Origin: Pirellulales bacterium
GTDB taxonomy: Bacteria; Planctomycetota; Planctomycetia; Pirellulales; JAEUIK01
Direction of reading: 5' to 3'
DNA length: 64,000 nt
Assembly (NCBI GenBank): GCA_019636335.1
Contig: JAHBXR010000001.1
Span: forward strand, 1 to 64,000
Below are positions 50,271-58,963 of this stretch, piece after piece. A program made the translations under genes and the position numbers. Positions within the stretch are counted from its first letter, which is position 1; every line of letters begins with the position of its first letter. The notes below the pieces were generated by a model that made no database searches, was not told where the DNA came from, and was given only the letters and a program-made list of their open reading frames with translations.

Positions 50271-51467
50271 TCACACGCGCCGCACCGCGTTGCCGCTGAC
50301 GCGGCGAATCAATCGCCGCACCTCGAGGGCGCTGATCGTGGCCAGCACGCGTGAGACTTCGAGACCGCTCGTTTCGACCACGGCGTCGATCGTGGTGACC
50401 TCGGAACGGATCGCGGCCAAGACCTGTTGCTCGATCTCGTTGAGCAGCAGTTCGGCGGGGTGACGCAGCTCCTCTCCGTTCGGGCCTTCGGTAGCGGCGA
50501 CGAGGGGCCCCAACTCTTCCAGCACGTCGTCGACTGTTTCGACCAGTTTGGCGCCGTCGCGGATCAGGCGATGGCAGCCCTGCGACATGCGATTGTCGAC
50601 TCGTCCCGGCACGGCGAATACGTCGCGTCCCTGCTCGGCGGCATGGCGGGCTGTGATGAGCGCCCCGCTGCGCTGCGACGCCTCGACGACGATGATGCCC
50701 ATCGACAGCCCGCTGATGAGGCGGTTACGTTGTGGAAACGTGCCGGCGAGCGGTTTCGTTCGCAAGGGGAGCTCGCTGAGGACCGCCCCCTGGCGGCGAA
50801 TCTTTTCCGCCAGCCCGAGGTGTTCGGGCGGATAGAGCTCGAGTAGTCCGCTACCGAGCACGGCAATGGTGCGTCCCCCTGCCTCGAGTGCTGCACGGTG
50901 TGCCGCGCCATCGATGCCGCGCGCCATGCCGCTGACGACGGTCACGCCGGCGCGTGCGAGACTGGCCGCCAGTCGTTCGGCCTGCTCGAGGCCGTAGTGC
51001 GTGGCATGCCGCGAGCCAACGATCGCGACGGCCAATGCATCGCAGGAACGGATCTCGCCCGCGGCGTAGAGCAGTCCGGGCGGGTCGTGGATCTCGGCGA
51101 GCGCACGGGGGTAACCGGGTCGGGACGAGAGGAGCAACTCGACACCGTGCCGGCGGCACAAGGCAAGTTCCTCGCGCGCGGCGCCATCGTCGGTGGCGGC
51201 GCTGAGGGCGCGCGTCAACTTGGGGCCAATCCCCTCGACCGCACGCAGTTGATCGGGAGCGGCGGCAAAGATGGCCGAGGCCGATCCAAAGCGGTCGATG
51301 AGCGCCTGTCGAAGGCGGGGGCCAATGCCCGGAACGAGCGCGAGGCGGATCTCGGCGAGTGCCTCGGTATCAGGCTCCGAGTCGATCGATTGCCCCGGCG
51401 CCGTGCGTTCATCGGCCGGTAGCGCCGAGAGTTGTGTCGTCCGTCGCATGCGGCCTGCCCCTGCCAC
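50271..51467 (-). CDS. dprA: DNA-processing protein DprA
   Basis: This 398-residue protein loads RecA on incoming single-stranded DNA during natural transformation. An N-terminal helix-hairpin-helix (VPGIGPRLRQALIDRFG; VEGIGPKL) precedes the Rossmann-like core with VAIVGSRHATHYG near residue 150, SGMARGIDGAAHRAAL near 180, FPQRNRLISGLS near 245 and GALITARHAAEQGRDVFAVPG near 270-290. A winged-helix C-terminal domain follows (LAAIRSEVTTIDAVVETSGLE). An ATG at 51449 is an alternative start. Other competence genes are not visible. Confidence 0.93.
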   Translation of the reverse strand: MAGAGRMRRTTQLSALPADERTAPGQSIDSEPDTEALAEIRLALVPGIGPRLRQALIDRFGSASAIFAAAPDQLRAVEGIGPKLTRALSAATDDGAAREELALCRRHGVELLLSSRPGYPRALAEIHDPPGLLYAAGEIRSCDALAVAIVGSRHATHYGLEQAERLAASLARAGVTVVSGMARGIDGAAHRAALEAGGRTIAVLGSGLLELYPPEHLGLAEKIRRQGAVLSELPLRTKPLAGTFPQRNRLISGLSMGIIVVEASQRSGALITARHAAEQGRDVFAVPGRVDNRMSQGCHRLIRDGAKLVETVDDVLEELGPLVAATEGPNGEELRHPAELLLNEIEQQVLAAIRSEVTTIDAVVETSGLEVSRVLATISALEVRRLIRRVSGNAVRRV

Positions 51468-51717
51468 CCAAACGAAGTAATTACCAGGTCAATATAGCGG
51501 TGAAACGTCGCCGTCGCGCTAGTTTCCTGCGGCGAATTGCGGGCGAGCTCGTGCATTCGCCCCATCAAGTTAGTAAGCTATCGAAACGATGTCGCCGATG
51601 GCTGAGTAAATGGAACACGTTTGTGTGGTCCCGGTTCGACCATCTGCCGGCAATAGGGGCGTGGAGCATATTGCTGGGGGCTTGTCGATTTCCTCGTTAT
51701 CGCGAAAGGTGCGTAGT

Positions 51718-53496
51718 ATGCGCAAGCTGGGTCTGGCCATCCTGGGCGTCTTGATGCTCGCTCTTCCGTTGGGTGCGCGCACGGCAGTGGTCGCCGCCGA
51801 ACAGAATATTGGCACGAAGATCGATGGTTTTACTCTGCCCGACTTTCACGGCCAGGACCGCAGCCTAGGCGAAATGGCCGACGTGAAGCTCGTCGTGGTC
51901 GCCTTTCTCGGCACCGAGTGCCCGCTGGTTCGGCTCTATGCGCCTCGCCTGGCGGAGCTTTCGCAGCGATTTGCCGATCGTGGCGTGAAGTTCATCGGCA
52001 TCAATGCCAATCGTCACGACACGGTGGTCGAGATGGCGGACTTTGCGCACAGCTACGGAGTTCCTTTCCCGCTGCTCAAGGATCGTACGGGTGACGTGGC
52101 CGATCAGTTTGGCGCCCTGCGCACGCCGGAGGTGTTCCTGCTCGACGGCGATCGCGTGGTACGCTATCGCGGCCGCATCGACGATCAATACGCCGTGGGG
52201 ATCGCGAAGGAGGAAGCGGGCGAGGAGCACCTGGTCCGCGCCATCGAGGAATTGCTGGCCGGCAAGGAAGTCAGCGTGCCGGCCACCGAGGCCCCGGGCT
52301 GCATCATCGCCCGCGTGCCCAAGGTCGAGCCTCATGGCGAGGTGACCTATGCGAATCAGATCTCGCGGATCATGAATAAGCGTTGTGTCGAGTGCCATCG
52401 CGAAGGGGAATTGGCGCCGTTCGCGCTGACGAGTTACGAAGAGGTTGCCGGCTGGGGGGAGACGATTCGCGAAGTCGTCAAGGAGGGCCGCATGCCCCCC
52501 TGGTTTGCCGACGAGCGCTACGGCCACTTCGTCAACGACGCGAGCATGTCGGACGAAGAGAAGAAGCTGATCGACGAGTGGGTAGCGAACGGCACCCCCG
52601 AAGGCGATCTCTCGCAATTACCCGCAGCGCCTCACTTCGCCAACGGTTGGAGAATCGGCGAGCCGGATCTGATCATCAAGATGCCCGAAGCCTTTAACGT
52701 GCCGGCGGAAGGGGTGCTCGACTATCAGGATATTCGCGTCGATCCGGGATTCACCGAGGACGTGTGGATCACGGCGGCCGAGGGGCGGCCGGGCAATCCC
52801 TCGGTGGTGCATCACATCGTGCTCTTTGCGGTTCCGAAAGGGGAGCGGGGCCGGACCGATACGCAAGGCTTCGGCCAGATGGTGGCCATCTATGCTCCTG
52901 GCATGCCGGCATGGGTTTATCCGACAGGCACCGCCATGTGCATTCGCAAGGACATGGATCTGGTGTTCCAGATGCACTACACGCCCAACGGCCGTGCCCA
53001 GACCGATCAGAGCAGCGTCGGCCTGAAGTTCACCACCAAGGACAAGGTCAAGCAGAAGATTCGCTACGGCATGGCGCTGAACATGGCCTTCGAGATTCCG
53101 CCCCACGCCGACGATCACGAGGTCCAGTCGAAGATCACCTTCCGGCGCGATTCGCTGCTATTGAATCTCTTCCCGCACATGCACTACCGTGGGAAGTCGT
53201 TCAAGTTCGAAGCGCTCTACCCGGATGGCACCCAGGAGGTGCTCCTCGACGTGCCCAAATATGACTTCAACTGGCAATTGCGTTACGACTTTACCGAGCC
53301 GAAGTTCATGCCCAAGGGGACGAAGATGGTCTGCACGGGCCACTTCGACAACTCGGCCGACAACCCGCGCAACCCGAACCCGGAAGAGAAGGTCACCTTC
53401 GGTCTGCAATCGTGGGAAGAAATGATGGTGGGTTATTACACCACCGTCCCCGTCGGCGAGGATCTGGCCTCGGATGATGAGGGAGACGCCAAGTAA
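51718..53496 (+). CDS. Redoxin / cytochrome c / copper type II monooxygenase-like fusion
   Basis: This 592-residue exported protein has a signal peptide (LGLAILGVLMLALPLGA). A peroxiredoxin/TlpA-like domain covers residues 35-185 with GTECPLVRLYA near 66. A single haem-c site CVECH lies near 223, with MPPW near 260. From about residue 320 the fold is that of peptidylglycine hydroxylating monooxygenase. All six copper ligands seem present: HH in HHIVLFAV (near 364), His in QMHYTPNG (418), HxH in HMHYRG (486) and Met in EMMVGYYT. The start at 51718 has AAAGG nine bases upstream; the longer frame has no sense. The substrate is unknown, and this architecture recurs in planctomycetes. Confidence 0.85.
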   Translation: MRKLGLAILGVLMLALPLGARTAVVAAEQNIGTKIDGFTLPDFHGQDRSLGEMADVKLVVVAFLGTECPLVRLYAPRLAELSQRFADRGVKFIGINANRHDTVVEMADFAHSYGVPFPLLKDRTGDVADQFGALRTPEVFLLDGDRVVRYRGRIDDQYAVGIAKEEAGEEHLVRAIEELLAGKEVSVPATEAPGCIIARVPKVEPHGEVTYANQISRIMNKRCVECHREGELAPFALTSYEEVAGWGETIREVVKEGRMPPWFADERYGHFVNDASMSDEEKKLIDEWVANGTPEGDLSQLPAAPHFANGWRIGEPDLIIKMPEAFNVPAEGVLDYQDIRVDPGFTEDVWITAAEGRPGNPSVVHHIVLFAVPKGERGRTDTQGFGQMVAIYAPGMPAWVYPTGTAMCIRKDMDLVFQMHYTPNGRAQTDQSSVGLKFTTKDKVKQKIRYGMALNMAFEIPPHADDHEVQSKITFRRDSLLLNLFPHMHYRGKSFKFEALYPDGTQEVLLDVPKYDFNWQLRYDFTEPKFMPKGTKMVCTGHFDNSADNPRNPNPEEKVTFGLQSWEEMMVGYYTTVPVGEDLASDDEGDAK

Positions 53497-53542
53497 GCGC
53501 CGTACTTGAAAAAGCAGACGCCCTGCCCATCGATTCGACGCA

Positions 53543-53563
53543 GCACGCTCACTTACAGCGTGC
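53543..53563. terminator. Hairpin across the batE stop codon
   Basis: GCACGCT (53543-53549) and AGCGTGC (53557-53563) enclose a seven-base loop that contains the batE stop codon. It lies between convergent genes. No T-run follows, so a terminator role is only likely from position. Confidence 0.4.
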
Positions 53564-54461
53564 CGCGGTCGATCACCTGCGCTTCGGTCGAGGGAATCCA
53601 GCCGCTGCGACCGTCGTTGAGCTGGATTTCGAGCCAGTCGGCACGACGATCGACGACGCTGAATTCCGTACCGGCGATGAGCGGCTTCTCGAACCGTGGG
53701 GCGAAGGCGATGCCTCCCGCCTCGCGGATGATGGCCTCGTTGCCCGTCACGACGCCGTGTGGCGCGTGATCGTGCGAAGCGGCTTCGAGCACGATGCCCG
53801 TGCCGCAGCCGGCAACCAGCAAGGCAGCCGGAGCGACCACATAGCGCCAGCGGAATTGGTTGAAGAACCTGGCCGCGATCAGCGACGACCACAGTACGAA
53901 CCAGGCGCACGCGGTAATGGCCACGAGCAGCCGGCGATAGGCGCCGGCGAACCGCAAGATCTCGATCCAGAGCGGTTGCTGCGGGCGAGGGGGCATCGCT
54001 CCGGCCAGCGTGCGGGCGTGTTCGAGATTGACCGCGACCTGTCGATCGCCAGGGGCCAATGATTCGGCTTGCAGATAGCTGGCGATCGCCGCCGGTACGC
54101 GGCCACTCTGCAATTCGGCATTCCCGAGATTGAAATAGAGCCGGCTATTGTGGGCGCCATGTTCGGTTAGCAGGCGATACTTCGCTGCCGCCGTGGCGAA
54201 CTCGCTCTGGGCGACGGCAGGATCGCTGCCGGCCAGATCTTGGCCGCGACTGTAGGCCGCTTCTGCCTCGCCGAGCAGCGTAGCGAGTTGCTCGCGCGTC
54301 AGAGTGGTGTCACTCATGCGTACGTTCGTGCCCAGCGCGGCGAGACCGGGTGCGGGGAGCGCCCTCTCGGTCGGTGAGCTACCGAGCCACCAGGCCAGAC
54401 CACAGGCCACGGCAAGCGACATCGTGCCCGCGAGGGCGATCGTCCAGTTTCGCGGAGTCAT
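53553..54461 (-). CDS. batE: BatE-like protein: TPR and SH3 domains
   Basis: This 302-residue membrane protein has an N-terminal helix, TPR-like repeats (NSRLYFNLGNAELQSGRVPAAI near 105-128), two more helices near 180-225 (LLVAITACAWFVLWSSL; YVVAPAALLVAGCG) and a C-terminal bacterial SH3 domain (DWLEIQLNDGRSGWIPSTEAQVI). This arrangement is that of BatE of the Bacteroides aerotolerance operon. Its ATG directly follows the batD stop. It is the last gene of the operon. Function in the complex is not established. Confidence 0.8.
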   Translation of the reverse strand: MTPRNWTIALAGTMSLAVACGLAWWLGSSPTERALPAPGLAALGTNVRMSDTTLTREQLATLLGEAEAAYSRGQDLAGSDPAVAQSEFATAAAKYRLLTEHGAHNSRLYFNLGNAELQSGRVPAAIASYLQAESLAPGDRQVAVNLEHARTLAGAMPPRPQQPLWIEILRFAGAYRRLLVAITACAWFVLWSSLIAARFFNQFRWRYVVAPAALLVAGCGTGIVLEAASHDHAPHGVVTGNEAIIREAGGIAFAPRFEKPLIAGTEFSVVDRRADWLEIQLNDGRSGWIPSTEAQVIDRGTL

Positions 54462-56303
54462 TCAACGGTCCTTTCCGCTGGCGCACTCTTGTTCCAGGTG
54501 ACTCAGGCACTGCCGCGCTTCGGCGACCAGGCGATTCGTATCCTCGACCGGAGCTCCCGCGAACCGGGCCGATTCGCACTCGGAGAGCACACGGTCGAAT
54601 TCGTGTACGGCCGCGACGTGCGGCATCCGTTCGTCGAGCAGGAACACGGCCTCGCGGCGCGTCAGCCCCCCGACGGGCACCGTACAGCGATCGGCCACGT
54701 AGCTCAGCAGGGCCGCCGCGACTCCATCCGGAGTCGCCTGGCGATCGAGCCTGGCCAAGGCATGCTGCGCGGCCAGCTTGGCGCGGCGGCGCGGCGAGAC
54801 GGTCCAGCCGTCGTTCCAACGCTGCCACACCACCGTGCCGGCAAAGGCCACCGGCGGCAGCAACAGGGCGGCCAACCAGGGCCAAGGTTGGGCCGGTGGA
54901 TCCCAGGCCAGCACCGAGGGGCCCGTGTAGTTGGCAAAGTTCAACACTGGACGAGCCGCGTCGCGATCGGCCGGGGATGAATCGTCCGTCGCACGCGACG
55001 ACGGATGTCCGCCGACGATCGAATCGAGCGCCAACTCGTCGGCCGGTTGCACATCGATCGCGATCGGTTCGCTCGTCACCGTGTGGAACGTGCCGGTCGA
55101 AGGATCGAAGTACGATAGCGAAATCGCGGGAATCTCGGTCACGCCCGCCTTGCGCGGACGAACCGTGGTGATGAAATGCTTCACATTGTCGCGGACGACA
55201 CCGGCCAGGGGCTCGTCGGCAACCTTGAAGTTTTCCGTAAGCTGCGATAACTCGGCCAAGGGTGGAGCCGGCAGCAGGTCGAGCCGCGGACCGCCGCTGA
55301 CGGTGATTCGCAGCGTGATGGGATCGCCCGCCTTTAGCTCATGTGTCGAGGCCTCGGTGGCGATTTCAAATTGCCCCACGGCGCCGCGGAAGTCGGCCGG
55401 TCGGCCGGTGGTGGGGAGCGGCTTGATCTCGGTCGAAGCAAGCTGAGCGTCGGCCACGACGATCTGGTTGCTCGAAATCGCCAGTCGTCCGAACGAGAGC
55501 AGGCCGCCGGCCCGCTCGAGCCCGGTGGGATACGCCACGACGACCTGCACGTTGCCGCCGGGCACGGTGCCCGCGGCTTGGGGCTGCACGGTCGATTGCA
55601 GTTCGTAGAGGTAATAGCTGCGTTCGACGCCGTCGCGATCCGCGCGGCGAACCTGGCGGAAGGGAGGCAGCTCGCGCTGGCTGGTCAGCCTGGCCAACGA
55701 TTCTTGGAAGGGCCCCCACTGGCTGCGGTCTGCCAGCACAAGATTCCAAGTGTCTTCCGGCGAGAGGGTCACGTCGTAGGGAGCGTTGTGATACACCTCG
55801 ATCCAGAGCCGCAACGTCACCTTCAGCGGCTCGCCGACGTAGACCGACGGGCGGTCTCCCATGATCTCGGCGATCACGTGATCGCTCGGCTCAATGGCAT
55901 GGGCCTCGAACGAGAGCGCGGGGGTCGTGAAGCGATGTCCATCGACGTCGAGCGTCTGTGCGGGGACTTCATGCTGTCCTGGCTTGCGCGGCGTCAATTC
56001 CCAGGCGTAGGTGATGGATGAAGATTGCGAGAGCCGTCCATTGATGATCGTGGTTTGCGAGCTGCGGCTGGGGGCCCCGAGCGAGCGGACCTCGACGTCG
56101 GGCAATTTCGGCGCGGCGGGCTCGCTGGGCTGACTGACGTTCTTCACGGTGACGTAAAGCGTGACGGGAAAACCGACCGTCGTCTCGCGACTCGAAAGCT
56201 CCGCCGCGACATCGGCGGCTCGGGCAGTCGCGCCCGTCGCGAAGACCAGCGCGGCCACGGCGAGTGCCGAGGTGACGATTCTTTTTGTCGAGCGTGCGTT
56301 CAT
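54462..56303 (-). CDS. batD: BatD-like membrane protein (oxygen-tolerance family)
   Basis: This 613-residue protein has a signal peptide (MNARSTKRIVTSALAVAALVF), a series of periplasmic Ig-like beta domains (VTLYVTVKNVSQPSEPAAPKLPDV; PGQHEVPAQTLDVDGHRF; AGDPITLRITVSGGPRLDLLP), then a membrane helix near residue 470 (WPWLAALLLPPVAFAGTVVW) and a cytoplasmic helical tail. The domain order fits BatD. The start at 56303 begins the signal peptide; 24 residues further upstream in frame make no sense. It lies between batC and batE. Confidence 0.85.
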   Translation of the reverse strand: MNARSTKRIVTSALAVAALVFATGATARAADVAAELSSRETTVGFPVTLYVTVKNVSQPSEPAAPKLPDVEVRSLGAPSRSSQTTIINGRLSQSSSITYAWELTPRKPGQHEVPAQTLDVDGHRFTTPALSFEAHAIEPSDHVIAEIMGDRPSVYVGEPLKVTLRLWIEVYHNAPYDVTLSPEDTWNLVLADRSQWGPFQESLARLTSQRELPPFRQVRRADRDGVERSYYLYELQSTVQPQAAGTVPGGNVQVVVAYPTGLERAGGLLSFGRLAISSNQIVVADAQLASTEIKPLPTTGRPADFRGAVGQFEIATEASTHELKAGDPITLRITVSGGPRLDLLPAPPLAELSQLTENFKVADEPLAGVVRDNVKHFITTVRPRKAGVTEIPAISLSYFDPSTGTFHTVTSEPIAIDVQPADELALDSIVGGHPSSRATDDSSPADRDAARPVLNFANYTGPSVLAWDPPAQPWPWLAALLLPPVAFAGTVVWQRWNDGWTVSPRRRAKLAAQHALARLDRQATPDGVAAALLSYVADRCTVPVGGLTRREAVFLLDERMPHVAAVHEFDRVLSECESARFAGAPVEDTNRLVAEARQCLSHLEQECASGKDR

Positions 56304-56397
56304 GGTTTGCCTTTCGACTTCTCCGCCCACGAAACCGTTGCGAACGAGCGTTTCTCTTTCCCCCACCGGCCGCACGCGGCGGCCCGGCTACGAGCCC

Positions 56398-57882
56398 TTA
56401 CCAGTCGCGATCGACGGGGCGTTGCCGTGCTTGTTCGCGACGCAGTTGCTCGTAGCGGCGGAGCAGGTCGCGGTCGCGGACGGCTTGGAGGAGCTTTTGG
56501 GCTTCCTGCTTGGACATTTCGCCGTCCGCTTCCGCGGTACCTTCTACCTGTTCATTACGAGCCTCGGCGGTATCGCGGTTCGCCGACTGGCCGGCGGCCG
56601 AAAGTTTGCCCTCGGGGAGCTTCTGGTCCTGCGGTTTCTGCTCATCCCCCGGCTCGGCGGGATCGGCCTTGCTAGCGTCCTCTTCGCCCGTTTCCGAGCG
56701 GGGAGGTGCCGTTTGGCTCGTCCCGGACGGGGATTGCTGCTGCTTTTGCTGGTCTTGCTCGTGTTCCCGCGGTTGATCGGCCGAGGCCTGGTCCGCTGGC
56801 CGAGGTTGATGTTCGGGCTGATCCTGTTCGTCCTGACCCGCGGAGTCCGCCAACTGATGCTTTTGCTCGTCTTGCGGCTCTTGCCGAGCTTGCTCATTTT
56901 GTTGACCGGATGAGGGAGAGTGGTCCGGCGACTGTTCACCCTTGGGTTGCTCGGATCCCGAACCCTGTTGCTGTTGATCCTGGGGCTCTTTCTCTTCCTG
57001 GCCGGCGGATTGCTGCTGCGAGTTCGATTCCTGTTGCTCTTGCTGCTGCCGATCGGCCGACTGCTGCTGATCCTGGTTGCTCGAATCGTTCGGCTGCTGC
57101 TGATCGGCCGATTGCTGGTCTTGTTGCGACTGTTGCTCGTTCGGTGACTGCTTTTGCTGCGACTGATTCTGCTGTTGTTCGTTTTGTTCTTGTTGCTGCT
57201 GATCCTGTTGCTGCGGATCTTTGGACGAGTCGCTTTGCTGGTCTTGCTGTTGGTCTTGCTGTTGGTCTTGCTGTTGGTCTTGCTGTTGGTCTTGCTGCGA
57301 CTGGTCGTTTTGTTGCTGCTGTTGATCCTGCCGCTGTTCTTGTTTTTGTTGCTCTTGCTGCTGGCGGAGTTGCTCTTTCAGACGCAGCGCCAGTTCGAGG
57401 TTCGCCCGGGCGTCGGCGTCAGCAGGAGCCGCGGTAAGGGCATCGCGGTAGTGCGCGACAGCGGTGTCGAGTTGCTGGATCGCGCGCTCCGGGGCTTGCT
57501 GGGCCATTTCTACCGCGTCGGCATACGAACAGTTGCCCAGGTTGAAGCGTGCCCGGGCTTCGACGTTTTGCGGCGCGCGAGCGACCACGCGCGCCCACAA
57601 CTCGGCAGCCTGGGCACGATCTCCCTGGCGGTACAACTCGACCGCGTGGTTGTAGATTTGCTCGGGCGAGGCGGTCGCGACGTTAAAGGCCGCCGCTTCG
57701 GCCAGCGGTTCGACCTGGGGATCCTGCCCCTTTTCGCTAACGCGTGCGGTGCTGGGCGGTGTGGACCTGGCCGCAGGCTTCGCGTCTGCCAGTGCCACCG
57801 GCGAAGACACCGCCAGCACGCCACCGGCGAGCACGACGCTCGACCACCAACGTCGTGGATGGATGCGGAAAAGATGTCTCAT
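56398..57882 (-). CDS. batC: BatC-like TPR protein with long Gln/Asp/Glu-rich tail
   Basis: This 494-residue exported protein begins with a signal peptide (WWSSVVLAGGVLAVSSPVALA). Residues 70-160 form TPR-like repeats (EQIYNHAVELYRQGDRAQAAEL; NVEARARFNLGNCSYADAV; DADARANLELALRLKEQL). From about residue 170 to 420 the protein is a low-complexity run of Gln, Asp, Glu and Ser. The core of the run is QQQD repeated, encoded by a 12-base tandem repeat. The end is a basic helix (LRRYEQLRREQARQR). The start shares ATGA with the stop of the upstream VWA gene. BatC proteins usually have a shorter tail. Confidence 0.82.
   Translation of the reverse strand: MRHLFRIHPRRWWSSVVLAGGVLAVSSPVALADAKPAARSTPPSTARVSEKGQDPQVEPLAEAAAFNVATASPEQIYNHAVELYRQGDRAQAAELWARVVARAPQNVEARARFNLGNCSYADAVEMAQQAPERAIQQLDTAVAHYRDALTAAPADADARANLELALRLKEQLRQQQEQQKQEQRQDQQQQQNDQSQQDQQQDQQQDQQQDQQQDQQSDSSKDPQQQDQQQQEQNEQQQNQSQQKQSPNEQQSQQDQQSADQQQPNDSSNQDQQQSADRQQQEQQESNSQQQSAGQEEKEPQDQQQQGSGSEQPKGEQSPDHSPSSGQQNEQARQEPQDEQKHQLADSAGQDEQDQPEHQPRPADQASADQPREHEQDQQKQQQSPSGTSQTAPPRSETGEEDASKADPAEPGDEQKPQDQKLPEGKLSAAGQSANRDTAEARNEQVEGTAEADGEMSKQEAQKLLQAVRDRDLLRRYEQLRREQARQRPVDRDW
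57239..57298 (-). repeat. 12-base tandem repeat inside batC
   Basis: GGTCTTGCTGTT is repeated about four to five times in this stretch and encodes QQDQ units on the minus strand. Such an array can change copy number by slippage without shifting the frame, because the unit is a multiple of three. Confidence 0.8.
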
Positions 57883-58919
57883 CGGGAGACCGGCTCCTTT
57901 CGCGGCAGGGTCTTGCGCCGCTCGCTGATAAATGGCTCGAGCGCGGCACACGCCAACGCCAGTCCGATGAACCACTGGTAGCGCGGGATGTAGGCGTTCA
58001 CGCGGGCGTCGGCGAACGATTTCTCTTCGACCGACGTGAGGTAGCGGTGATAGACCGCTCCCATGTTCACCTGCTTCGTGCCGGCGGGCACGAAGGCGCC
58101 CCCCGCCTCGACCGCCACTTTTTCGAGCAACTCGGGATTGGCCTTGGTCCACACATCCTGTCCTTCGTACTGGAGCCAGGCGTTGCTGCCGCGGGCGGTG
58201 CGAATCGGAATGCGAGCCCCCTGGTTCGAGTCGCCGATGGCCACGGTAAAGACGCGGATGCCTTGATCCTGGTAGACCTCTCTGGCCGCGTTGGTGGGAT
58301 CGTGTCCCTGATCTTCGCCATCGGTCAGGACCACGATCGCGCGGTGATTGCCGCTGCGATCGAGGAACGAGCTGGCGGCAAGATGCAGCGCCTCGGACAA
58401 GTCCGATCCGCCGCGCGTCACGCTGTGCGGTCCGACTTCGTCGAGCGTCTGACGGAACTCGCGATAGTTGGTCGTCAGTGGAGCCTTGCGCGAGGCCGTG
58501 CCCGCGAAGGTGACCAGGCCGACCCGGTCCCCCTCCATTTCGTCGACCATGTCGCCGATGTATTGCTTGGCCCGTTCGAGCCGATTGGGGGCCGCATCTT
58601 GAGCCAGCATCGAGTGCGACACATCGAGCAGGAAGACGACATCCATCCCGCGCTGGGGAACTTCGCGCCACGACTTGCCCCAGCGCACGTCGAGCAGGGC
58701 CAGGGCCACGGCGGCGAGCGAGGCGATGACCAAAGCGGTCTTGAGCCAGCGGCGACGAGGATTCCACTGCGGAGCGACGGCCCCGTGCAGATTGCTCGTA
58801 GCGAACGTGGCCATCGCCCGGCGACCGCGAAACGCCGCGTAGATCAACAGCGCGCCGGCCGCCAGCACGATCCACAACAGGTGGAAGTAGGCCGGGTTGC
58901 CGATCAAATAGTCGTACAT
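57879..58919 (-). CDS. batB: BatB-like VWA membrane protein
   Basis: This 346-residue protein has helices at the N-terminus (AYFHLLWIVLAAGALLIYAAF; TALVIASLAAVALALL), a von Willebrand A domain from about residue 90, and a C-terminal helix (WFIGLALACAALEPF). The metal-ion-dependent adhesion site is DVSHSM near 97, with TNYREF and VLTDGEDQGHDP near 190. The start at 58919 has GAGG nine bases upstream. It pairs with the VWA protein BatA upstream (44 bases apart) and overlaps batC by four bases. Confidence 0.88.
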   Translation of the reverse strand: MYDYLIGNPAYFHLLWIVLAAGALLIYAAFRGRRAMATFATSNLHGAVAPQWNPRRRWLKTALVIASLAAVALALLDVRWGKSWREVPQRGMDVVFLLDVSHSMLAQDAAPNRLERAKQYIGDMVDEMEGDRVGLVTFAGTASRKAPLTTNYREFRQTLDEVGPHSVTRGGSDLSEALHLAASSFLDRSGNHRAIVVLTDGEDQGHDPTNAAREVYQDQGIRVFTVAIGDSNQGARIPIRTARGSNAWLQYEGQDVWTKANPELLEKVAVEAGGAFVPAGTKQVNMGAVYHRYLTSVEEKSFADARVNAYIPRYQWFIGLALACAALEPFISERRKTLPRKEPVSR

Positions 58920-58963
58920 GTTCTCGATCCTCACGCTCCGTGTGCGGTTGTTCTTGCCGGTTA

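Noticed and set aside
57239-57298. Short direct repeats as a CRISPR array
   Set aside because: The repeats are contiguous 12-base units without spacers and lie inside a coding region.
56706-57981. Leu/Val-rich + strand frames opposite batC
   Set aside because: They are the antisense of the Gln-rich tail (CAG/CAA read as CTG/TTG), which gives an artificial poly-Leu protein.
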